DNA of 47,841 nt. It comes from a bacterium (lineage in GTDB: Bacteria > Zhuqueibacterota > Zhuqueibacteria > Zhuqueibacterales > Geothermadaptataceae). Each line of letters begins with the position of its first letter. Position 1 is the stretch's first letter. The DNA is taken from positions 1 to 47,841 of the forward strand of contig JAJRYV010000122.1 in assembly GCA_024275575.1 (NCBI GenBank). Reading direction: 5' to 3'. Shown piece after piece: positions 9,770 through 17,445 of the stretch. Below the pieces are notes generated by a model. It was not told the origin of the DNA and made no database searches. It saw only the letters and a list, made by a program, of their open reading frames with translations. Made by a program: the position numbers and the translations under genes.

Positions 9770-10950
9770 TGCGGATAGTATTTATAGGTTTCAATTCTTT
9801 TCAGGAAATCGTCGCGGGAAGTTTTTCTGTCCATAAACGCACGAATGGCCTTATTTTGTACTTTGTAAACCGCACGTGTCGGGATTTTGGAGTTGAGCGG
9901 GTTGATTTTAGCTGCCAGAACCAGCCATAACTCCGGCTGTGACAAATCTAAAGTTGGCGCATACCGGGTGATGATATGTAATAGTTTCTCTTCAAAAGCC
10001 GCAAATGCACGTTGCAACTGATCTGTGCTCACAGTGTCGATATGTGAAAATTGACTCCAGATATTGACGCCGCTCACCCTCTTTTTCCCACGCGCCATGC
10101 CTGTTCCGGTGAACTCGGAAGCGTTGGGATTGACTCTGAAAAAGTATTCAAAAGAATTGCTGCTGAGAAAATTGGCTTCAAAAGAAACGATCATGCCGAA
10201 CTCATCGAGATGGATTTGCGAAAGGACACCGCGCAGGGCGAAACTCTCGGCCTCGTTGCTGCGCAAAATCGTGTGCATGGCATTGATGAAAATAGCCATT
10301 TCCGGCTGCTTGTCCCGCAGGCGGATAGCCGGGCGCACCGACAGTCTTTCATCAAATTTTTGCCTGTTGATTTCGCCGGAATTGAATTGCTGGATATTTT
10401 TAAAAGAAGCGGTGACTGTAAAACCGGGATCGCGCTGCACCTGCGATGACCAGTAGGCATCATTGCCGGCACTGAATTGGTTGGTGTAAATCACGGTGAT
10501 TTTATCTGATGCCCGCAACTGCCTGATTGCATCCGCATATTTGCCGAAAAAGTAGCTGATCTTTGCTTCAGCATCTTTCCGGGGCATCGGTGCTGCAGAG
10601 TTGCGCTGCCTGTCGGTGTTGATGAGGGATACCGGGCCCTCGTCGAGTGCGTAAATTTCGCTCATAAGTATCTGGAAAACAGAGGTCTGTACGGGCACTG
10701 TAAATATGATGCCATAGCTTGGAATGAAAACGCCGCGTGTTGAATTATGCGCTAAATGGATGCGCTGATAATCATTTTTGGCCAAAAGTTTATCGAGGAT
10801 GGATTCCATAATATTCAGGTCTTTGTCCATCATCGCCATATTTAATTTGCCGGTTATGGGTTGGCTGAAACTAACGCCAGACTGAAATACCTGTAAACCG
10901 AGCATTGCTGCCAAGCATAAAAAAATATGGTGCCAACGTCGTTTCATCAA
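9763..10950 (-). CDS. Secreted protein of unknown function, third gene of the sigma/anti-sigma cluster
   Basis: The 395-residue product has a signal peptide (about residues 1-30, ending near SFSQ) and no further membrane segment. I do not recognise a named domain. Visible features are an N-terminal helix (DKDLNIMESILDKLL), a strand-rich middle including GVFIPSYGIIFTVPV, a conserved-looking block around residue 170 (DKITVIYTNQF), and a globular C-terminal half. It starts 14 bp after the anti-sigma gene and is certainly cotranscribed. I infer an envelope role controlled by, or feeding into, the sigma/anti-sigma pair, with low certainty. Confidence 0.7.
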   Translation of the reverse strand: MMKRRWHHIFLCLAAMLGLQVFQSGVSFSQPITGKLNMAMMDKDLNIMESILDKLLAKNDYQRIHLAHNSTRGVFIPSYGIIFTVPVQTSVFQILMSEIYALDEGPVSLINTDRQRNSAAPMPRKDAEAKISYFFGKYADAIRQLRASDKITVIYTNQFSAGNDAYWSSQVQRDPGFTVTASFKNIQQFNSGEINRQKFDERLSVRPAIRLRDKQPEMAIFINAMHTILRSNEAESFALRGVLSQIHLDEFGMIVSFEANFLSSNSFEYFFRVNPNASEFTGTGMARGKKRVSGVNIWSQFSHIDTVSTDQLQRAFAAFEEKLLHIITRYAPTLDLSQPELWLVLAAKINPLNSKIPTRAVYKVQNKAIRAFMDRKTSRDDFLKRIETYKYYPHQ

Positions 10951-10964
10951 ATCCTGCCCTCAAA

Positions 10965-11621
10965 TTATTTCCGTGGGAAATTCACGTTTTTTATCATCTG
11001 TTCGTATTTCATCAACTGCGAGTTTTGCGATTCACGCATCGCATCGAGGCCGCGACCGATGAGCTGCAAATCGTTGCGCCTTTGCCGCTCTAACTGCCGG
11101 GTATACGACGCCATCATCACATCGAGCCTTTTCTCGTTGCGAACGCGTTCTGCCTGCAGATAGCTGGCGAGAATAGTCTGATTCTCTTCTCGCAGTTTTG
11201 CCAGTAATGCTTCCTGCATCTCCGAGGGCAGTTCCTCTGTCTTATGCGGAAACAGGCTCATTTTAACGGCAAATCCGTTCTGATCATGCTGGACTTGTAA
11301 ATTGACCAGCGAACCGATAAGAAGAAAAGTGATCACCGCCAATCCTGCAGCATAACCGAGTTTTGCAATTGAAAACTGAGGCCATGCAAACTGCAAACCT
11401 GAAAACCAGTTTTTTTTCGGTGTTTCACTAAAAACAAACCTTTCTCCCGGTTCGACCTCCGGCAGGGTGCGCAAGATTTTCTGTGTTTGTTGCAAGGATT
11501 TGAGCTCCACCCTACAGGATTCGCACGCCTTCAAATGCTGCTCAAAGCCCCCGGAATCTTCAGCAGCAAGTTCTTCATACAAATAATCCATCAGTAGGGA
11601 TTTTGCAGTATCACATTTCAT
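10965..11621 (-). CDS. Zinc-finger (zf-HC2) transmembrane anti-sigma factor
   Basis: The 218-residue protein has the anti-sigma zinc motif at its N-terminus (His29, Cys33, Cys36; HLKACESC, with Cys3 before it), one membrane helix at about 88-108, and a periplasmic tail rich in Arg, Glu and Gln that is probably coiled-coil. The family binds a cognate ECF sigma factor at the membrane and releases it on an envelope signal. Its ATG lies inside the last codons of the sigma gene (11-base overlap), the usual translational coupling of a cognate pair. The periplasmic tail resembles the DUF3379/RseC-like helical regions only loosely. Confidence 0.88.
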   Translation of the reverse strand: MKCDTAKSLLMDYLYEELAAEDSGGFEQHLKACESCRVELKSLQQTQKILRTLPEVEPGERFVFSETPKKNWFSGLQFAWPQFSIAKLGYAAGLAVITFLLIGSLVNLQVQHDQNGFAVKMSLFPHKTEELPSEMQEALLAKLREENQTILASYLQAERVRNEKRLDVMMASYTRQLERQRRNDLQLIGRGLDAMRESQNSQLMKYEQMIKNVNFPRK

Positions 11622-12213
11622 ATTGCAGCATCTCCTTGTCTATATTCCACTTTTCCAATTGTTTGCGTAATGCCTTCAGGCCGTAATACATACGCGATTT
11701 AACCGTGTTCACCGGTAAATCGAGAATCCTGGCAATTTCGATAAACTTTAATCCCTGATATTCCTTCATCAGAACGATTTACTTTTGTTCTTCCGGGATT
11801 TCCGCCAAAGCCGATTTGAGCAGTTCGTTCAGTTCGTTGCGGTGCAGTTTACGTGATGGATTATGTTCGGACATACCTGATTCATCTCGTTCGCTGGATA
11901 TATCGAAGCCGATGTTTTCACGCAACTCTTCGAACGAAAAATTGTTTTTATTTTTCTTTCTCTTCGATTCATCGCGGCATTGGTTCAATGCAATCTGATA
12001 GAGCCAGGATGAAAATTTATCCTTTTCCTTGAGCTTGCCCAGGCTTGAATATACTTTGATGAAAGTGCGCTGTGTGATGTCTTTGGCATCGTCAACATTG
12101 TTGAGATATTTCAATGTGAAGTTGAAAATCGGCTTTTGCCAACGCCAGACGAGGGTATTGAATGCGTTCACGTCACCATCCAGGAATTTTTCAATTAATT
12201 TGGTATCTGTCAT
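11611..12213 (-). pseudogene. ECF sigma factor interrupted by an in-frame TAA
   Basis: From ATG 12211-12213 (MTDTKLIEKF) the frame runs 144 codons through sigma region 2 (residues about 10-85, with FTLKYLNNVDDAKDITQRTF and FSSWLYQIALNQCRDE) to a TAA at 11779-11781. The same frame then continues with no further stop through an intact region 4 helix-turn-helix (MKEYQGLKFIEIARILDLP, then VNTVKSRM) to TGA at 11611-11613. That end overlaps the anti-sigma start by 11 bases, as expected for an intact operon. So one codon alone separates the two DNA-binding halves. An in-frame ATG four codons after the stop could start a 52-residue region-4 fragment. A point mutation, a base-call error, or read-through/reinitiation are all possible. 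There is an upstream in-frame Met 15 codons earlier, less likely as start. Confidence 0.85.
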
Positions 12214-12591
12214 TAGCCCGGCTTTAAGTGTGAGAGAAAAGATTTTTCTCCGTTGCAATTTTTCCTTGAATCCAAAGCAAAAATAGGACGAAGAGGTGAA
12301 ATTAAAAGTTTTATTGAAGGTAAGAAATTTGTGCGGAAATGCAAGAATTCTGAATTGCCGGCTTTTTTGTTAATTGCATCAACAACAATATCCAATATGG
12401 CGCTGCGCAGTATTTTAGCCTTTTCACTTTCTGCTATGAGCATAGCCAAGTTTAAAAATGCACGAAAATTAAACAAACCAAAGTTAACAGCTTCGAGGGC
12501 TGCATTGATGTCGCTCACACACCATGCTCTTTGAGCTATAAGATATACACTTTCGAGCTTTTTATACAGGGTGCAGTGCGATGAATTTCCC
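12214..12591. other. Divergent intergenic region between sigma gene and thiamine operon
   Basis: The stretch holds the promoters of the minus-strand sigma operon and, at its right end, of the thiamine operon. A minus-strand frame (12213-12518, extendable upstream past 12540 without a stop) would encode an amphipathic, helix-like peptide containing SDINAALEAVNFGLFNF; an opposite frame at 12253-12534 overlaps it. Neither has a good ribosome-binding site or recognisable homology, so I do not call a gene. A decayed gene fragment is possible. Confidence 0.35.
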
Positions 12592-12620
12592 TTGCATTTC
12601 CTCCCTCAATCATCTATTTT
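12592..12620 (+). promoter_or_regulatory. Promoter of the thiamine operon
   Basis: TTGCAT at 12592-12597 and TATTTT at 12615-12620 are spaced by 17 bases. The expected start point near 12627 coincides with the 5' end of the TPP aptamer, which supports the call. Confidence 0.55.
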
Positions 12621-12627
12621 TAGGACA

Positions 12628-12714
12628 ATCCGTAGGGGTGTCCCCCAAAAAACAACGGGACTGAGAACACACCCTTCGAACCTGAACCGGATGATACCGG
12701 CGTAGGAAACGGTC
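12628..12714 (+). promoter_or_regulatory. TPP (thiamine pyrophosphate) riboswitch
   Basis: The conserved THI-box elements are all present in order: GGGGTG near the start, CTGAGA at 12661-12666, ACCCTTCGAACCTGA in the middle, GGATGATACCGGCG and a final AGGAA. The closing stem P1 is CCGT at 12630-12633 with ACGG at 12709-12712. The TPP riboswitch binds thiamine pyrophosphate and normally shuts off the genes after it when the vitamin is plentiful. The strong terminator at 12768-12805, between the aptamer and the receptor gene, is the likely expression platform, so control is probably by premature termination. Confidence 0.96.
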
Positions 12715-12767
12715 GATTTTTCTCCTGTTAAGCCCGGGAGAAGCTTCACACTTTCAAGTTGGATTCG

Positions 12768-12805
12768 AAAGCCGTTTTCCACACGTCGGGAATCGGCTTT
12801 TTTTT
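12768..12805 (+). terminator. Terminator of the TPP riboswitch
   Basis: The hairpin pairs AAAGCCGTTTTCC (12768-12780) with GGGAATCGGCTTT with one mismatch, loop ACACGTC, followed by five more T residues. It is 28 bases before the receptor start codon, so it acts as attenuator of the operon rather than as an end of a preceding gene. Confidence 0.85.
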
Positions 12806-12832
12806 CATTAAACCAAAAGAAAGGATGAAGCG

Positions 12833-15253
12833 ATGAACCTACGTTTCGTGCAAAGCCTGTTCTCGATGTTGCTGTTTTTCTCAACCGCTGTGCTGTCGGC
12901 GCAGGTAGGCGAAAGAATTTCAGGCACAATCGAAAGCAGAGAGACAAACGAATCGCTGATCGGCGCCAATATCGTCGTGTTGCGCACCTCCCTGGGTGCA
13001 ATCTCCGATAAAAACGGAGAGTTTCGCCTGCCCAAACTACCGCCGGGTGAGTATGATTTGCAAATCACCTATATTGGCTACAGCACACAAAAGTTGCACG
13101 TTACCGTGCCCTTTACCGGTACAAAGCTGCGAGTACGGCTAAGCAATGAAATCATCGCCGGAGCGGTTGTGACTGTGGTGGCAACGCAAGCCCGCGATCG
13201 CGTTTCTCCGGTGACGTTCAGTACCCTCACCAAAAACGAGCTCGAAGCCCGTTACAGCATCGAGGAAATTCCCGAAGTGATTTCCGAGTTGCCCTCAACG
13301 ACGTTTTATTCGGACGGTGGCAATAATCTCGGTTATAATTACCTCAGTATTCGCGGCTTCGACCAGCGCCGGGTGGCTGTGCTCATCAACGGTATTCCGC
13401 AAAACGATCCCGAAGATCACAATGTCTATTGGGTTAATCTGCCGGATTTTACCGCCAATGTACAGAGTATTCAGGTCCAACGCGGTGCCGGTTCGGCATT
13501 TTACGGCCCGGCGGCTATCGGCGGTTCCATCAATATTCTCACTAATTATTTTTCGACTGAAAAAGAGTTGAAGTTTTTTGCCGGCGCCGGCGCTTACGAT
13601 ACGCAAAAGTATTCTATTTCTTACAATACCGGCCTGCTGCGCAACAAGTTCGTGCTTTATGCCCGCACCTCGAAAATCATCAGTGACGGCTACCGCAACG
13701 GCGCCTGGGTAGATTTCCGCAATTATTTTTTCGGCGCTGCATATTATACCAAAAACAGCAGCTTGCGTTTGCATGCCTTTGGCGGCCCGGTAAAAGATGG
13801 TTTCGGCTATTACGGCATTCCCAAAGATTATAATTCCGATGACAAATTGCGGCGCAGCAATTCTTTCCGCCCGCAAGAGCAGGAAAAATTCAATCAGCCG
13901 CATTTTGAAGCCATTCACGAATGGCGGCTGTCACCAAAACTTTTCCTCAACAACAGTCTTTTCTACGTGCGTGGTTATGGCTATTTCGATTATGACGGCA
14001 GTTGGGGCACACCGGAATATTTTCGCCTGACACCGGAATTTGGTTTTTCAAGTATCGATGACATCCCTGCCGATGCGCTCATCCGGGCTTATGTCGACAA
14101 TAATCAGATCGGCTGGTTGCCTAATCTGACCTGGAAGCACAAAGCGGGAGAGTTGGTGGCCGGTGCGGAAATTCGCGTTCACCGATCGTTGCACTGGGGG
14201 CGTTTGCAGTCCGGCGCCGGTTTGCCTGCCGATGTCGTCGGTAACGATGCGCGGCGTTATTACGAATACAAAGGAGCAAAGAATGTCTTTTCATTTTACC
14301 TGCATGAAACCCTTCGGCTGAGTGAAAATTTAATCGCGGTTGGTGATATGCAATTTGCCTTTAAAAAATACCGCTTGTACGATGAAAAATTTCTCGGCAA
14401 TGATTTTTTACTACCGCATAATTTTCTTAATCCGCGCTTTGGGCTGAATTATAATTTGAATTCAAATACAAATATTTACGTCAATATTTCGCGGACGACC
14501 CGGGAGCCACGGCTGAAAAATTATTATGATGCTGCGGAAGCGAGTTATCCCGAAAGCTGGGGAGCGGTGCGGCCGCAGTTTGAAGAAAAAGCCGGCGGCG
14601 GATATGATTTTGACCAGCCCCTGGTGGAACCGGAAAAACTCACAGATTTCGAGCTCGGTATTGGCTTTCGCAATACGTTTTTTAAAGCCTTCGCCAATGT
14701 CTATTACATGGATTTTCAGGATGAAATTATCAAAAGCGGGCAGCTCGATCGTTTCGGCCAGCCGATAACCGGCAACGCTAACCACACGACACATCAGGGT
14801 CTGGAGTTAAGTTCCGAGTTGCAAGTTTTGCCGCAGCTTTCCTTTAGTGGGAATTTATTGGTGAGCCAGAATAAACTCGATTCCTACAAAACCTACGACT
14901 GGGGCGGGGTAACCACAGATTTGAGCGGCAACCAAATCGCCGGATTCCCCAACACCCTCGCTAATGTGCGTCTTACATGGTCATGGCATGAAACCTATAT
15001 CTCGGTGCTCGCCAAATATGTGGGCAGACAATACACCGATAATTCACAATCAAAAAAACGGTCAGTAGCGCCCTATTCCGTTTTTAATCTAAATATGCGC
15101 TATCAATTGAATAAATTAGGTTTAGATGGGCTGGAACTGCGTTTACGTATCAACAATTTGCTCGATAAAAAATATCTTGCCTATGGCGAGGGTGATCAGT
15201 TCTGGCCGGCAGCCACACGCAACGGTTTTGTCGGCGTGCAGTATGTTTATTGA
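12833..15253 (+). CDS. TonB-dependent receptor, predicted thiamine (or thiamine derivative) importer
   Basis: This 806-residue outer-membrane receptor has a signal peptide (about 1-23), a carboxypeptidase-regulatory-like domain (about 27-105, with GTIESRETNESLIGANIVV and GEYDLQITYIGYS), a plug domain (about 120-235, with SIRGFDQRRVAVLING and VQRGAGSAFYGPAAIGGSIN) and a beta-barrel ending in an aromatic residue (VQYVY). It is the first gene behind the TPP riboswitch and is followed by thiamine pyrophosphokinase, so thiamine or its phosphates are the inferred substrate. This matches the TPP-regulated receptors known in Bacteroidota. AAAGGA precedes the ATG. Confidence 0.88.
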   Translation: MNLRFVQSLFSMLLFFSTAVLSAQVGERISGTIESRETNESLIGANIVVLRTSLGAISDKNGEFRLPKLPPGEYDLQITYIGYSTQKLHVTVPFTGTKLRVRLSNEIIAGAVVTVVATQARDRVSPVTFSTLTKNELEARYSIEEIPEVISELPSTTFYSDGGNNLGYNYLSIRGFDQRRVAVLINGIPQNDPEDHNVYWVNLPDFTANVQSIQVQRGAGSAFYGPAAIGGSINILTNYFSTEKELKFFAGAGAYDTQKYSISYNTGLLRNKFVLYARTSKIISDGYRNGAWVDFRNYFFGAAYYTKNSSLRLHAFGGPVKDGFGYYGIPKDYNSDDKLRRSNSFRPQEQEKFNQPHFEAIHEWRLSPKLFLNNSLFYVRGYGYFDYDGSWGTPEYFRLTPEFGFSSIDDIPADALIRAYVDNNQIGWLPNLTWKHKAGELVAGAEIRVHRSLHWGRLQSGAGLPADVVGNDARRYYEYKGAKNVFSFYLHETLRLSENLIAVGDMQFAFKKYRLYDEKFLGNDFLLPHNFLNPRFGLNYNLNSNTNIYVNISRTTREPRLKNYYDAAEASYPESWGAVRPQFEEKAGGGYDFDQPLVEPEKLTDFELGIGFRNTFFKAFANVYYMDFQDEIIKSGQLDRFGQPITGNANHTTHQGLELSSELQVLPQLSFSGNLLVSQNKLDSYKTYDWGGVTTDLSGNQIAGFPNTLANVRLTWSWHETYISVLAKYVGRQYTDNSQSKKRSVAPYSVFNLNMRYQLNKLGLDGLELRLRINNLLDKKYLAYGEGDQFWPAATRNGFVGVQYVY

Positions 15254-15341
15254 ATTTTTTAACCATAATTCAGGTCAACTAATATAAGTAAGCTCAAAAA
15301 ATATTTTGTGAAACTTGAGCTAAATACCGGGAAAATGAAAA

Positions 15342-15968
15342 ATGAGTGCTCTGATCATTCTCAATGGTATTCTGCCGCAGCAGCCGTTGCTCGATGAAAT
15401 CCTGCAAAAAAGCAGTTTGATTTTTTGCGCCGATGGCGGCGCCAACAAAGCCTGTGAGCGGGGGATTATCCCCGATTTTATCGTTGGTGATTTCGATTCC
15501 ATCGACAGCGATAAACAGTGGCCCTTCTCTGAAACGACTTTTATTCACCGGCCCGACCAAAATACGACGGATTTTGAAAAAACACTGTACACCGCCATTG
15601 AGAAAGAGCTGGAAAGGGCAATCGTCATCGGGTTTTCCGGTGAACGATTTGATCACCAGCTCTGTAATTTGAATGTCATGGAGAAATATTGCGGGAAGAT
15701 CGATCTGCAATTTATCGACGACTGGGGGTGGGGTTTTTTTGTCGGTAGCAGTTTTGAATTTTGCGGCCGGATTGGTCAGCAAGTGAGCTTGCATGCAATG
15801 GGCAAAGTGGAGGGAATTACAACCAGCGGACTAAAATTCCCTTTGCATAATGAATCCCTCGAATGGGCTGTACGCGACGGTCAGAGTAATGAAATCTTCG
15901 ACAACCCGGTCCAAATTTCGGTAAAATCGGGCAAATTGTTTGTCTTTGTCTGCCATATTTTTAAATAA
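15342..15968 (+). CDS. thiN: Thiamine pyrophosphokinase
   Basis: The 208-residue enzyme transfers pyrophosphate from ATP to thiamine, giving TPP in the cytosol. All family motifs are visible: CADGGAN (residues 29-35), FIVGDFDSI (46-54), DQNTTDFEK (72-80) and GERFDHQLCN (100-109), the last replacing the common GGRxDHxxxN. It lets the cell use imported thiamine directly and is the expected partner of an importer. It lies 88 bp after the receptor, and the symporter gene follows immediately. No thiamine biosynthesis genes are in the window. Confidence 0.93.
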   Translation: MSALIILNGILPQQPLLDEILQKSSLIFCADGGANKACERGIIPDFIVGDFDSIDSDKQWPFSETTFIHRPDQNTTDFEKTLYTAIEKELERAIVIGFSGERFDHQLCNLNVMEKYCGKIDLQFIDDWGWGFFVGSSFEFCGRIGQQVSLHAMGKVEGITTSGLKFPLHNESLEWAVRDGQSNEIFDNPVQISVKSGKLFVFVCHIFK

Positions 15969-17363
15969 TTGAAACTGATGATTAAACTTGCCCCAATCGA
16001 TCAACTTATCATTCTCGCCTATTTTCTGCTTACGTTGGCGCTTGGCTTATGTCGCAAAAAACAGGTGGAATCGGCAGAGAGTTATCTCGTCGCCGGGCGT
16101 CGGGTGACACTGCCGGCATTCGTCGCTTCTCTCGTTTCAACCTGGTATGGCGGTATTCTCGGTGTCGGTGAATTTACCTATTCGTTCGGTATTTCCAACT
16201 GGCTGGTGTTCGGCGTGCCCTATTATTTATGCGCTGCAATTTTTGCGATTTTCATCGCCGGGCGGGCCCGCCGCAGCGGACATTACACCATTCCGGATCA
16301 GTTGGAAAAAGTCTATGGCAGCCGCGCCCGAACTGCTGGAGCGCTTTTTATTTTTATTCTCGCCCTGCCGGCACCGTATTTGCTCATGTTAGGTATTTTA
16401 TTGAGCCTGTTTTTACCCATTCCCCTTTGGGCCGGCATCCTCTTCGCGGCTGGATTTTCACTGCTCTATATTTTTCGCGGCGGTCTGCAGGCGGTCATTC
16501 GTACCGACATGCTGCAATTCATTCTGATGTTCGCCGGTTTTATCGTTTTAGTGATGACGGCATTTTGGAAATACGGCGGTTTTTCATTTTTGCAGGAAAA
16601 TTTGCCGGTGCAGCACCTCACCTGGCACGGTGGCAATTCATTGCAATATATTTTAGTATGGTACGTTATCGCCATGGCAACCCTGGTGGACGCCAACTTT
16701 TACCAGCGCTGTTTCGCCGCTGAATCTGAAAAAACGGCGCGCCGGGGGATTTGGGTTGCCATCGTTTTTTGGATATTTTTTGATTTCCTTACCACAACGG
16801 CCGGGCTTTATGCGCGGGTTTTGTTGCCGGGCTTAACAGACCCGGCGCAAAGTTTCCCGCAATTGGCAATTACTCTTTTGCCCGTCGTTTTTCAGGGTTT
16901 GTTTTTCGTCGCATTACTTGCCACCATCATGTCAACACTGGATTCGTTTGGTTTTGTCTCGGCCGTGACCATCGGCCGGGATTTCCTCTGGCGCCTGCGC
17001 GGCGGCGATGATTCGAACCTCAACCGCTATACCCGCCTGGGCCTGCTCATCACCTTTGCTATTTCGGTTGCAGTTGCGCTGTTGAGCTCGTCGATCATAA
17101 CGATCTGGTTTCAATTCGGCAGTATCGCCACACCGGCGTTGCTATTGCCGCTGCTGAGCAGCTTCAGCCCGAAATGGAAAATGCGGCCGCTTTTCGCATT
17201 TTTAAATATCGTCGCCTGCGGCGGTTTGTCGGCGATTTGGCTTCTCATGGAGCTAATATTCGGGATAAAGTTATTGGCGATTGAAGCGATTTTTCCGGGT
17301 TTGCTTTTGTCCCTGATTATTTTTCTAATTGGGGGGAATAGTCTTGCAACTCAACAAAGATAA
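15969..17363 (+). CDS. Sodium:solute symporter family permease, candidate thiamine transporter
   Basis: The product is a 464-residue (or 461) SSS-family membrane protein with about 12-13 helices. Family features include an early LARKK-like loop (GLCRKKQ), SLVSTWYGGILGVGEFTY in the substrate/sodium region, YTIPDQLEKVYGSRA after helix 3, and a TIMSTLDSFGFVSAVTIGRD block. The frame can start at TTG 15969, directly after the kinase stop, or better at ATG 15978 (MIKLAPIDQ). It sits in the same operon as a TPP riboswitch, a TonB receptor and TPK, where Bacteroidota usually have PnuT. I therefore infer it carries thiamine across the inner membrane; the substrate is not shown by the sequence alone. 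Confidence 0.88.
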   Translation: MKLMIKLAPIDQLIILAYFLLTLALGLCRKKQVESAESYLVAGRRVTLPAFVASLVSTWYGGILGVGEFTYSFGISNWLVFGVPYYLCAAIFAIFIAGRARRSGHYTIPDQLEKVYGSRARTAGALFIFILALPAPYLLMLGILLSLFLPIPLWAGILFAAGFSLLYIFRGGLQAVIRTDMLQFILMFAGFIVLVMTAFWKYGGFSFLQENLPVQHLTWHGGNSLQYILVWYVIAMATLVDANFYQRCFAAESEKTARRGIWVAIVFWIFFDFLTTTAGLYARVLLPGLTDPAQSFPQLAITLLPVVFQGLFFVALLATIMSTLDSFGFVSAVTIGRDFLWRLRGGDDSNLNRYTRLGLLITFAISVAVALLSSSIITIWFQFGSIATPALLLPLLSSFSPKWKMRPLFAFLNIVACGGLSAIWLLMELIFGIKLLAIEAIFPGLLLSLIIFLIGGNSLATQQR

Positions 17364-17445
17364 AATCAATGTAAGTATTCAGCGAACCCACTTGGCGGGA
17401 TTTGTAAGGTTAAAGGCTTTCTGCGTCGGGGAGAAAAAGGTGCAA

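Noticed and set aside
12253-12534. Overlapping frames on both strands between the sigma gene and the TPP riboswitch
   Set aside because: No good start signals and no similarity; I list the stretch as unresolved intergenic DNA instead of a gene.
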